64,000 nucleotides of DNA from Clavelina lepadiformis (Eukaryota > Chordata > Ascidiacea > Aplousobranchia > Clavelinidae), in NCBI RefSeq assembly GCF_947623445.1, contig NC_135241.1:17114501-17178500 (forward strand). The letters are read 5' to 3'. This document shows, piece by piece, positions 1-9,256 of this stretch. The position numbers and the translations under genes were made by a program. Within the stretch, counting starts at the first letter, position 1; the number at the start of each line of letters is the position of its first letter. Under the pieces are notes generated by a model, which saw only the letters and a list, made by a program, of their open reading frames with translations, had not been told where the DNA came from and searched no databases.

Positions 1-675
1 ATTAGGTCTGGTCGGCTATCTAACGCGTTTTCGATGGAATACGTCTCCGTAGATAGATGATTAGTAGCAGTTAATATTTAATTTCAGCAAAGGAATGTCG
101 TAGATGACAGTACATAAACTGGTAAGGCAATCTCGCCTTATACCGCAGTTACAGGTAACTGGGTGGGCCAAAGCTAACAGCTAAAATTGAACTGGATTGT
201 AGAATAGCATTTACATTAAGAAGTACAAATACACTGATTGTATGTTTCTGTTATACACTTAAGTACGCTATAATTATACCTATTACTCTTTACTTGTTGG
301 CTACAGGAACCATTCTATTCATACTTGACCCAAATATCGGAGTCATCCTTATTGGTTCTGTTGTTGTGACGTAATAAGAACAACCGTCCTCGCCATAACT
401 AACCGATAAATTTGCGTTTTTTGCCGCTTGTTTATGGTAATAACTGCTTAACCACTATCTATTAATACAAATCCTATGACTAGTATATTTACTGACAGCT
501 ACTCTTTGATTTAAGGTAAACTTGTTTCTGGACTGGAGCACAGCCCTCACTTTAAGTACAGAAAAAATAGCATCACGCGTCATGGCTTCTGGGTTACCCT
601 CTATGTTTGACAAGTGTCCACAGTGGCAAAGAACTCACTAATGAACAAATTATAATTTTTGTATTTTGTCTTCAG
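1..675 (+). other. PPP5C intron sequence (no exon seen)
   Basis: This stretch precedes the first recognisable PPP5C exon and ends with a splice acceptor (AG at 674-675). I found no coding similarity on either strand and no recognisable repeat. It is probably intron, with the catalytic-domain exons lying to the left of the window. Confidence 0.6.
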
Positions 676-1933
676 CATGAAGGGTATGAAGAACAGCATA
701 ACGGAAAGCTGATCACCATATTTTCTGCTCCTAACTACTGCGACCAGATGGGAAACAAGGGGGCGTTTATAACACTTGAGGCCCCACATTTGAAACCTAA
801 GTTTACCCAATTTCAAGCTGTAGTAAGTTAGATATTTAGTTTACAGAAATATTATATATTTCAGACAGTGCATTGGATGTGTTTCACACGAAAAACGTTA
901 TTTAGGACATCGTGCGATTTTATCTGCACACTGAATGCAAAACGCAACACATTCACAAGCAATAGCATCAAATCACATGTTTGCTTTTTTCGCATCACTT
1001 CATGCGATTCAAGGTGTTCTTGTAACTGGTTATGCACCTGGCACATATTTCACATGGTGTCATAGGTCACGCTTGAATGGTATTTTTTAAAGGCAATGCA
1101 GGACTGTACCGGATGAAGTGATTCGGCTGTCGGCATTTTCGGGAAAAAATATGCGGACTTACTGTTTTCAAAAATTTTAAGTCAGTTTTTCAGTACTTTT
1201 GAAATACAACATTAAGGTTTTGAAAAATACGTCTTTCAAAAGTTCATATTAATTAAACCTTACTGCGTTCACTGTTCGTTTTCAATCTAAAAATGTAGTC
1301 GCAAGGAATGAAGTCGCATAGGTTATGATATGACCTGGAGTAACCAGTAGCCATCGTATAATTTAAGAGGCAAAAAATGCATTTACCGCAGAATCCACTA
1401 TACAAAAAGTACAGGTACAAAGTACTGAACTATTTTTTTAAAACCGTGCCGAATATTGGTATATTTTTTGCCGTTATTAAAGGTATTTTGAAAGTACTTT
1501 GTCCGCCCACATGCCGCATTAAAAATTTTCTTTCAATTTACACGCTAACCATAGGCTGGTGCACTTTTCACCCATATGTAGTCCAAATGAAATTATTCAG
1601 TTATGAAATAAAATGTTAACAGTCAAAGCGAGTTGCAAGAATGTATGGCAACCTTGATCTGATGCGGTAAAAAGAAACAGACATGCATGTTCTGGTAAGA
1701 TTGCATTATGCGTGGCAATCACATTTGGTGTACAAACAAAATCGCCCAGTTTGGCAACGCCTATATGCCGCAAGTGATGTATTTCGTACGAAAAGCATCC
1801 AGTGTACTGTACCATCCACAGACAAATGGCATGACAAAGGGTTAAAATATATCACCTATTGTTTCAGAAACATCCAGAAATTCAGCCTATGGCCTATGCT
1901 AATTCTGTTATGAGGATGCCCGGCATGTTTTGA
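676..1933 (+). CDS. PPP5C: Serine/threonine-protein phosphatase 5, C-terminal two exons (partial)
   Basis: PP5 is a TPR-containing PPP-family phosphatase that works with Hsp90. Only the last 70 residues lie in the window. Exons are 676-822 and 1868-1933 (stop TGA 1931-1933), each with AG before it and GTAAGT after the first; both are in phase 0. The first exon encodes the end of the catalytic domain, including the PPP-family signature [11 protein letters not shown] and FTQFQAV. The second encodes [12 protein letters not shown] and a short tail, matching the PP5-specific C-terminal helix (HPNVKPMAYANTLL in human) and separating it from PP1, PP2A and PP2B. The 1045-bp intron shows no feature of note. 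The TPR domain and catalytic core lie outside the window, so integrity of the whole gene cannot be judged. Confidence 0.93.
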
Positions 1934-2310
1934 TTAGCGTGGTTGGCATTTGTGCCATACATTTATCTCAAAATACGATGTAATTTTATTCGCTGGTTTT
2001 GTCACTTGCATTTTACCAGCAAAATCTTACTGGGTGCATTACAGCTATGTATATGTAATTGTGTTGATAAAAACAGCACTTAATTACTGTTATAGTTGTC
2101 AAAGCATCTGTTTGGATGATAAATTTGACTCTTGCATACATTTTGCCAGGTCAATATTTCGTTTTAGTATTTAATGCCGCATTACTTTGATAGTTTGTTA
2201 CGCTTAAATAGAAGTTTCATTTATACAATTCACAGTGTCATGTTTCTTGCATTCCTGTCATAGTGCAGTTGGCTTTGTCAGCAAGTGTAAATCACCCATG
2301 ATATGATATG
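1934..2310. other. Convergent intergenic spacer PPP5C / ISCA2
   Basis: A 377-bp gap between two convergent stop codons. It should hold both 3' untranslated regions. No ORF or repeat of note was seen. Confidence 0.6.
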
Positions 2311-3903
2311 TCATAAGTCAACAGAAAATGAAACTCCACATGAACAGCTATTGCTTGATTGTGGATTGTTTTTTATCCTAAACGCGCATTTGATAAGCTC
2401 TTCTTCATAATCAATCAACGATCCTTTTATGAGAGCCAGGGAATCTTCATCACAAACGACTTTTATCTCATCTTTTTCAAAGGTCCTTCAACAGATCACT
2501 GAGGTTAAGATCACATAGTGCTTGGTATTGAAAGCAAAAATTGTAAAACTTTTCTACCTGTCATCCTCCTGAATTTCCGTGTCTAATTCGAATTTGTAAG
2601 TGAATCCTGAACACCCCCCACCTTCCACCAAGACACGAAGAAACTCCTCCGGTGACGCGACTTTCTTTATTTGCTTTAAATGCAAAAATTAACAACCAAA
2701 TTTTACAAAGGCTTCAGTAGGTTCCGTATCAACCCTGGACAGTTATTGGAGAACATGGCTAACTACTAAACGTTTCTTAGATTACTGCAATCAAGTATGC
2801 CAGTTTTTCAGGTTTATTCGGGTAATTACAAATGTCAAACAAAAGCCTGTGCTCAACTCACATAACTTGGATAAGGGCTACAAAAAATTAACTTCTTAAC
2901 TTGTTTTTCAAAAGCAGATCACTAGGATCTTAGTAGTACCTGGAAAGAACAAATTTCAAATTCACTTGAGCATTGGACATTTTATTGCCAGCCATTGATT
3001 GTGGACACTATAAACTCTAAAAAGATGAAATCAAAAGCATACGTAACAAAATAATCATCAGGTAGCCATTTACTCACCATTCAGAATATGAAAAAGAAAC
3101 TGGTTATGTTCGAGTGATTTTGAAACTTTACGTTGGCATGCTTGGAGGAACTGTTTTCTAGTTTGGAAGAAATTCCTTCCTTTCATATTCTAAATGGTGA
3201 GTAAAATGCTCTACAATAATAAATTCCTAAATTGCATTCAGGCTTCAAAATCTATTTATTTGCTCGAAAGAATGCTTGTGGACATTTCGATTTGATATCT
3301 TAAATTTTGAGATCAGGAGTGTTTATGCAGTGGGTCCAACAAAAATGCCAACAAAATTTATGCATTTTTTGAGCTTTGAGTTAGCATGAACATGAACTTT
3401 GGTAAAGATTTTGCATGGACCAATAAGTTGACAACAATGACCTTCTACTGCATAAATTGTATATCAACTGTCCAGGGTTGTTTTGGGTTAAATTGATCGA
3501 AATTGAATTAAATTTAAATTGATATATATACAGACACAGTACCACGATAATAGATTTGCAAACAGTAACATAAAATTAATAACCTACTGATACACAGGCA
3601 TCGGTAATATGAAGTCCTTCTTTGTCCAAAGTTGGTTGTGCAATAGTGGACAGCCTTTGAGGATGTGGAGAATTTGTGGCAAATTCAGATCTTTTCAGCC
3701 AAGTTGTTCCACGAGTCGTCACAGCATGTTTAGATACTGTTCTTGTGCTAATTGTACAACAGAGCAAATTCAGTAAAGAAATGGAAATTTTTTAACAAAT
3801 TTTGAAATTTCCAATATGGCAAGTATCTGCTGAGAAAATTGAACTAGAACAAATTAACTCACCATCTCTGAATATTTAAAATTGCTGCACAACATCTCGA
3901 CAT
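2311..3903 (-). CDS. ISCA2: Mitochondrial iron-sulfur cluster assembly protein ISCA2
   Basis: A-type carrier protein that with ISCA1 and IBA57 serves late 4Fe-4S assembly in mitochondria. Exons on the minus strand: 3903-3863, 3747-3588, 2673-2558, 2485-2311. Phases join exactly (492 nt, 163 aa; human ISCA2 is about 154). The N-terminus is rich in S, T, R and K with few acidic residues, as expected of a mitochondrial presequence. The A-type domain starts at GLHITDACVS. The ligand cysteines are present: EGGGCSGF (exon 3) and SCSCG near the C-terminus (exon 4). The conserved block CDEDSLALIKGSLIDY matches the ISCA2 VDSDSLAFVKGAQVDF region, which favours ISCA2 over ISCA1. The first coding exon is only 41 nt and is placed by ATG, GTGAGT donor and phase, so it is the least certain part. 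A 28-bp inverted repeat sits in the 914-nt second intron. Confidence 0.9.
3066..3208. repeat. Imperfect inverted repeat in ISCA2 intron
   Basis: Arms of 28 bp at 3066-3093 and 3181-3208 are nearly perfect reverse complements (core ACTCACCAT...AGAATATGAAA), separated by 87 bp. They could form a hairpin in the pre-mRNA or be the ends of a small MITE. No target-site duplication was evident. Confidence 0.6.
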
Positions 3904-4413
3904 AATGGGCAGTAAACAAGAGGGCGAAATGGATGGTTTATAAATAAACTCTTCAATTTACGAAAATAACTCTAATAGAAAACATAGCATTGGCAATTAG
4001 TTACCAACTGGCATTAATATATGAAATTTTTTCTTTTTGCACCTGAAAACGTTAGTGAAATAATTGGTGCTTCAACACCATTATCATGCTTTTTAAAAAA
4101 ACCTAGTTTATTAAAATTTTTAACCAAACGCGTGACGCATGAATTGTCTGGGCCTACTGCCATTTTATTGTTCATGCTTTAGTTGTCATATCCTGAACTG
4201 TTAAACGTATGTAAGCCCGTAATGCAGTATGTGCATATCTATCTTGAAATGGGGTCAGTGGTTTTGCAGTACTTGTATGATCAACAAATCAAAATATATT
4301 TAAACACACTGAAATAAAACTTCATTCAAAAACTATTTCAAAAGCAAAAACAATACAGCTACACATTATGCAAACATGACAAGCATATTAAATAACTAGT
4401 AGTATATGCAAAA

Positions 4414-5820
4414 TCACAATAAACTTTTTGATTTCACAACCATATGGTCAACACCACACGAAACATCAACCACTTCAAATCCTGTTAACACTTTCCAAGG
4501 AAAATACTGATCCCTTGCGCTACCGATACCTAAGCACCCACTTTTGTTTTTACCCCATGTGTACAGTTCACCAGTGTTTGTTATTGCAGCAAAACTTCCC
4601 AAACCACATTTAATTTGTTTTACATGCATGTCAGGTTTAAATTGGGAAAAACCAAATAATGTTCTGGGTATTCGTCTTGGCCAGACTGCATTTTCAAGGT
4701 TTGGTCCTTTTCCAAGTATCCCATAGCCCCACACCCAGACATCACCGCTTTCATTTAATAACAGACAAGCTGTTCCTCCAGCTGCAACCTGTATGATTTT
4801 CTTTTGTCTATCAAAAGGCAGCTTTGTTGGAAGCATTGCTTGCGTAGATTCAGTAACACAGGCCAACTGACCGTATTCAGAACTACCCCATCCAAATATA
4901 TCATTCGTGTCAGAAAGTGCTAAAGATGTATCAGCAAAGGAACTGACTTGAGTTATTTTAACTCCATCCAAATCTCCGCGTAACTGGGTAGGCTCAGGTA
5001 CAGGCTCAGCAATTCCTAAACCAGTCTGACCATCAGCTGACCAGCCACAAGAAAACAATTCACCAGTTTGAGTTAAGAAAAGGGAATGATCCATCCCACA
5101 TACAACTTTCACAACAGGACTTGGAAAACGTTCATGAGGTATGCGATGGACCTTGGCACTGCTCTCATAAACTTCACCTTCAATGATCTGTCGGCCGCAC
5201 TGACCAAAAGCGTTGTTACCCATCGCAAATATTCCTTCTTTATCAGTTAATATGAGGGAGTGAGCCCGTCCACAGGCTACATCAATCACCCTTGTTTTTC
5301 CCGCGTCTTTAAATGGTAGAGGGATAGGGGTGGGTTCCATTAGATATTGATAGGACTTGGTGTGAGTTTCTCCTTTCTTTATCTTCGTTTTTCGAGACTT
5401 ATGAAATCCAATCTGGGAATTGGTGTTTATACCACAACCCCATACTTTAATTTGGTCTTTCAGTTTGCTTGCAAGGATGCTGAAACCATAGCCACAAGCT
5501 ATGTGAGAAATGTCATCAATAATCAAATGATATGGATAATTTTGCTGAAACTTGGGTGGTATGCGTAATTTGTTTTCTGGCAATGGCAACTTCAGAACAC
5601 CTAGAGCTCCTGTTACTGTGAGCCCACACACATGTATTCTAGATACTCTTTTGCGATGTTTTCCAATAAATTTATGAACTGGCTGCTTTTCTTCTACATC
5701 ATCAACTGTTCTTTTATAGGAAGGTGTGTAAACAGTGCATTTGTGATGATTTAGTTGAGAATGTTTATTGCAAAGAAGTAATACATTCCACTTCTTAAGT
5801 TTTCTGACTATATTAGTCAT
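4414..5820 (-). CDS. RCC1L: RCC1-like mitochondrial protein RCC1L (WBSCR16)
   Basis: A single uninterrupted ORF of 468 aa, close to human RCC1L (464 aa). In vertebrates the protein is mitochondrial, acts with the mitoribosome/pseudouridine module and has been reported to act on OPA1. The first 55 residues or so are basic and lack domain similarity, fitting a mitochondrial presequence. RCC1-type blades follow, with the family motifs ACGYGFSIL, VWGCGINTNSQIGFHKSRK, ACGRAHSLILTDKEG, GNNAFGQCGR, SCGWSADGQTGLG, VWGYGILGKGPNLE, WGKNKSGCLGIG and DQYFPWKV. The GYGILGKGPNLE and FHKSRK signatures are specific to RCC1L rather than nuclear RCC1. Start: the first ATG at 5820. It is transcribed away from BAZ1B. 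The lack of introns is unusual beside intron-rich neighbours. Confidence 0.95.
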   Translation of the reverse strand: MTNIVRKLKKWNVLLLCNKHSQLNHHKCTVYTPSYKRTVDDVEEKQPVHKFIGKHRKRVSRIHVCGLTVTGALGVLKLPLPENKLRIPPKFQQNYPYHLIIDDISHIACGYGFSILASKLKDQIKVWGCGINTNSQIGFHKSRKTKIKKGETHTKSYQYLMEPTPIPLPFKDAGKTRVIDVACGRAHSLILTDKEGIFAMGNNAFGQCGRQIIEGEVYESSAKVHRIPHERFPSPVVKVVCGMDHSLFLTQTGELFSCGWSADGQTGLGIAEPVPEPTQLRGDLDGVKITQVSSFADTSLALSDTNDIFGWGSSEYGQLACVTESTQAMLPTKLPFDRQKKIIQVAAGGTACLLLNESGDVWVWGYGILGKGPNLENAVWPRRIPRTLFGFSQFKPDMHVKQIKCGLGSFAAITNTGELYTWGKNKSGCLGIGSARDQYFPWKVLTGFEVVDVSCGVDHMVVKSKSLL

Positions 5821-6615
5821 TGTTTATTCATGTTATCACTTATACAGTATTATTCAATAAGAAATTAACAACTATATCTAAAGTTACTATATACTGCAAA
5901 GGAAACATTTATTTTACGATTAAAGGAGGCATCATTCATTTTGGGGATAATTCCACTAATAAATATGAGAAGTGAATTGAGAACATGCCGTCATAAATGA
6001 CATAAAAAAATTCAACTTGAAAGAAATAGAAAACGTGGTAATAATATTAAAACACTGGTCATACTAAATAGAATTTAACATACCAAAATGATCATATAAA
6101 GCAGGTAGTCATATCAAGCAGATTCTACTGTACTTTCATTGTCATGTAGCACGTACCTCCTTTCCTGCTGCACCAGCTACAAACATGGTGGAAAGTGGAA
6201 GTTTTGCATGAATATGGTAAAAATTATAGCACATGAACATAAGCAACATAGACCCATCAATGTGCATGCAAAACTATCACACATTTACACTGATTTATTA
6301 TTAACAATCAAGACCAATTTGGTTGTTTTTAAATGCCAAATTACAATAAGTGAAAAAAGATTTGAGGCTTCAGTGTAAGCCGTCACCTTGCATGAAAAGT
6401 TTGTATGATATGCCGAAAATCTCTGACATGGTGAAAAAACAAATATCATTACGCCACTGGCATAAATATTAACTTCAGCCTATCTGTTGTGGCATCATAA
6501 AATCGTTATAAAAAATTGCAGATAGCCAATAGCGTTAGAATCGGCTCCATTTATTAAAATAGGAATTAGTTGCATCAGAAAATAATTAGAGTCTTAATAC
6601 TGGCATGGATTAAAA

Positions 6616-6779
6616 CAGGCGTCACTAAACTTTATTCACAAAGGTCGAGATAATCATGAATACTGACGATCGTGTGCCAAATTCCCCATTTTATCAATAG
6701 GCTACCATAGAATAAGCTCATTTGTGACTCTTTGAGGTGGGCCGGATGTGGCCGGTGGGCCATAGTTTTGTGAACCCTG
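6616..6779. mobile_element. Degenerate hAT-type MITE
   Basis: A 164-bp element whose ends are imperfect inverted repeats: CAGGCGTCACTAAACT on the left and, reverse-complemented, CAGGGTTCACAAAACT on the right. The flanks GATTAAAA (6608-6615) and GTGTAAAA (6780-6787) match at 6 of 8 positions, fitting the 8-bp target-site duplication of hAT elements after decay. It ends 21 bp before the next MITE. Confidence 0.6.
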
Positions 6780-6800
6780 GTGTAAAACATAGGCCTAGAC

Positions 6801-6976
6801 CAGGGATGTCCAACCTGCGGCCCGCCTGAGATTTTTGTGCGGCCCGCAAGTCATTTTCACTCCTAAAGTATGTACTTTATGCACCCATTTTTCTTGAAAT
6901 TTAATAGGTTCTGCGGCCCATTGAATTATTTCAAGTGACAATGCGGCCCACTATAATAAAAGGTTGGACATCCCTG
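6801..6976. mobile_element. hAT-type MITE, copy 1, with perfect 8-bp TSD
   Basis: A 176-bp non-autonomous element bounded by a 16-bp terminal inverted repeat (CAGGGATGTCCAACCT / AGGTTGGACATCCCTG). It is flanked on both sides by GCCTAGAC (6793-6800 and 6977-6984), an exact 8-bp target-site duplication diagnostic of hAT transposition. Internal GCGGCCC motifs recur near both ends. It is nearly identical to the copy at 11000-11175. Confidence 0.93.
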
Positions 6977-7514
6977 GCCTAGACCCTAATTTTTTTGGAG
7001 TACATCTCCATGTATTAAAAGCCAGCTTTATAGGCTATACAAGGTCGTGACGTGAAAATTTGTTAAACAGCACAGATGATTTTTGATTGAAAAATGCTAT
7101 GCTTTCTGACTTTCTAATCACGTCGCTTAATACATCCCAATGCTGATTGATGAAAGTTAATAAATAAAATCTATATTTGATCCTGAAGATTAAGGACAAA
7201 AAGATGGAGACACGGGATAGACGTAAAACTTGGATCGAAACATGTGATAGCTAAAATAAATTATAATTTGCTCCAATATGACTCACTGAAATATCTGAAA
7301 ATTAATTGGTTTGTTATATGCAAATTTTTTTATTGGAAGTGCTTGTCATGTTTTTATTACATTTGGTCCAGTTCCTAGGCTACGCTGATTTTGTTACGGT
7401 CTTGCAGACATCTTTTCGCAGTGTTTACGTTTGTCCAGCAAAACAAAACTTACAGAAGTGTCAATAACAAAAGGTGCTCATGCAGCTGGTGAATTAATTC
7501 TTTTATGAACCAAC

Positions 7515-7760
7515 GTTTCGCAAACCCATCTGGGTGAGCTTCGTCAGGACAGATTACAACAAGAGAAAATTTTTATAAAGATGTCGCATTGGATCAAACT
7601 GCATGAAAATCTTTTATTGCCCTACGTGCCAAAAAATAGTTCACAAGGACCTAGCCTAATGATGATGATGATAATAAATCTGTCCTGACGAAGCTCACCG
7701 ATGCTCACTGATTCATTTTCGCAGTACACCTGAAGAAGCAAGCTTATATTTTCGAAAGCT
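7515..7760. mobile_element. Penelope-like / terminal repeat fragments with inverted arms
   Basis: The phrases AACGTTTCGCAAACC...GCTTCGTCAGGAC (7513-7550) and CCTGAAGAAGC...TTTTCGAAAGCTCG (about 7729-7763) resemble the conserved ends often seen in Penelope-like elements. A perfect 23-bp inverted repeat (7533-7555 and 7677-7699) joins two such ends in opposite orientation. No coding sequence remains. Family assignment is from memory of these end motifs and is tentative. Confidence 0.4.
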
Positions 7761-8888
7761 CGTGTAGAAAATATAAATAAAGTTAACTATTCGAGTGCCA
7801 AACTATATTCTGTTTTTAATTTTGCTTTCATATTTGGTTTACACGGTTCAGACAACATCAACTTTGTATAAGGATCATTGCGATTTCTTGCGCTTATGCT
7901 TCAACATTTGCATAACGGTTCGGGTTAATTTATTCTATTGTAAATGTATATACAAAATGTTTCAAGATGCAAAAAGTCACAAAAAATCGTTGAACAATGT
8001 CATCATAAAAAATTATATACTTAAATTCTATGTACTATTATCTTCTTTAAAGACTTCAAATCCATGTAAATTATCAAACGGAAATCTGAATTTATGTCGT
8101 ATCAAAACTTTCGCGCCACTCAATTCCAATGGCGCGAGACGAGGAGACGAGAGCAGTATTGTATAACCGCAACCTGACCAGCAAGCTATGGCAATGAGCG
8201 CGTTTGTTACGCCGTGGTTGGTTGAAGTTGAACCCCGAAAAGCTATTACTTATCAGTATATAAAATAATAAATTAAATGAGACGAGCAGCAAGTCATATC
8301 TCCTGGTGTTAATAGAGTAGTGTACCATTAAATATGTGCAACATATGCTAGTATTCATGAGTACTGGTAAAGCTTATAACTCTGATAGTACAGTAGTTTT
8401 AGTCGCCAATCGGCATCAGTCGTTAAGGTGAGGTGGTGACATGGTAGACAATGGCGGCTACGCGTTCAAACACGCTTGTCTGCGATGATAATCCAAAGGT
8501 TTGCCTATGATAATTGCTGCTTAAATCTGTATTATAACGGTTTAAAAATATAAAGCAGGAATCAACAACAGTTTTATTCATGACAGGTTGTTTTCTTAGA
8601 TTATTAGGTATAACCAATTTTCCATTTTGTTAGTTTTCTTCTTAGGTTATAGACAATTTTATGTGTTATAGCCTATTTTATGACACGCTTAGGTTTGCAA
8701 GGTCAAGGCATTAGGCCCACCTAACTTATATTTTTCTCATGGATGCTGCTGGGCATTGTAAGCTCAAAAGAATTGGTTGCCCCAGAAAAACGTGGATGCC
8801 CAGCGTTTTAGTCTGTAACTTTAAAAAAATTTTGCGACAGTTTGCCAAATTGTGCATGCATGAGGATTTCTGAGTTAAAAGGTGGCAC

Positions 8889-9010
8889 TGCCCCAAATTG
8901 GAAAGTTTGCTAAGTGCACTCAGGATTAAAATTAATTGGGCGTATAAAAGAATGGCTATTGTTGCGGGGGGGATTTCTTAACCAAAAACAGAAAACTTCC
9001 AAATCTGGGC
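8889..9010. mobile_element. Small MITE with inverted ends (copy 1)
   Basis: About 120 bp with imperfect inverted ends (CCCCAAATTGGAAAGTTTGC on the left, GAAAACTTCCAAATCTGGG on the right). It shares its internal order (AAGTTTGC.AAGTGC, GATTAAAA, ATGGCTATTGTT, GATTTCT, CCAAAA) with a diverged copy at 54741-54857. No clear target-site duplication. Confidence 0.5.
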
Positions 9011-9256
9011 ACCGCTATTTATAAATCAAAAAACTATACTCTCAACACAGCAGAAGAGGAAATGCATTAATGTAAAGATGCAGAAGAAGCTCTTTAGACA
9101 GTTTAAGAATTTGGTTAAATTACTTTTTGTTTTCATTAGATTATTTGGTTCATGTATGGAGCAGTGTTAGTAAAAAAATACTTGGCATCATTTGAAATGT
9201 TGACAATTTGAGCTTTACATGCTGACATGGGAGAAATGAAAGATTAATGAGCCACA

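Larger units (their letters stand above)
5821..9256. other. Divergent RCC1L / BAZ1B intergenic region
   Basis: A 3.4-kb gap between two divergent genes that must hold both promoters. It contains two hAT-type MITEs (6616-6779 and 6801-6976), Penelope-like fragments around 7.5-7.76 kb and a small palindromic MITE at 8889-9010. The open frames seen at 7795-8166 and 8092-8617 resemble nothing known and have AT-biased codons; they are probably chance. Confidence 0.6.

Noticed and set aside
607-675. Open frame leading into the PPP5C exon at 676
   Set aside because: The AG at 674-675 and the match to PP5 begin at 676; upstream residues do not fit the family.
7795-8166. 123-codon plus-strand ORF in the RCC1L/BAZ1B spacer
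   Set aside because: AT-biased composition (I, L, N, K rich), no homology, and it sits beside transposon remains.
8437-8507. ATGGCGGCTACGCG... followed by a GTTTGC donor as the BAZ1B first coding exon
   Set aside because: The WAC start MPLLGKK at 9257 matches the family N-terminus exactly; the upstream ATG could at most be in a 5'UTR exon.
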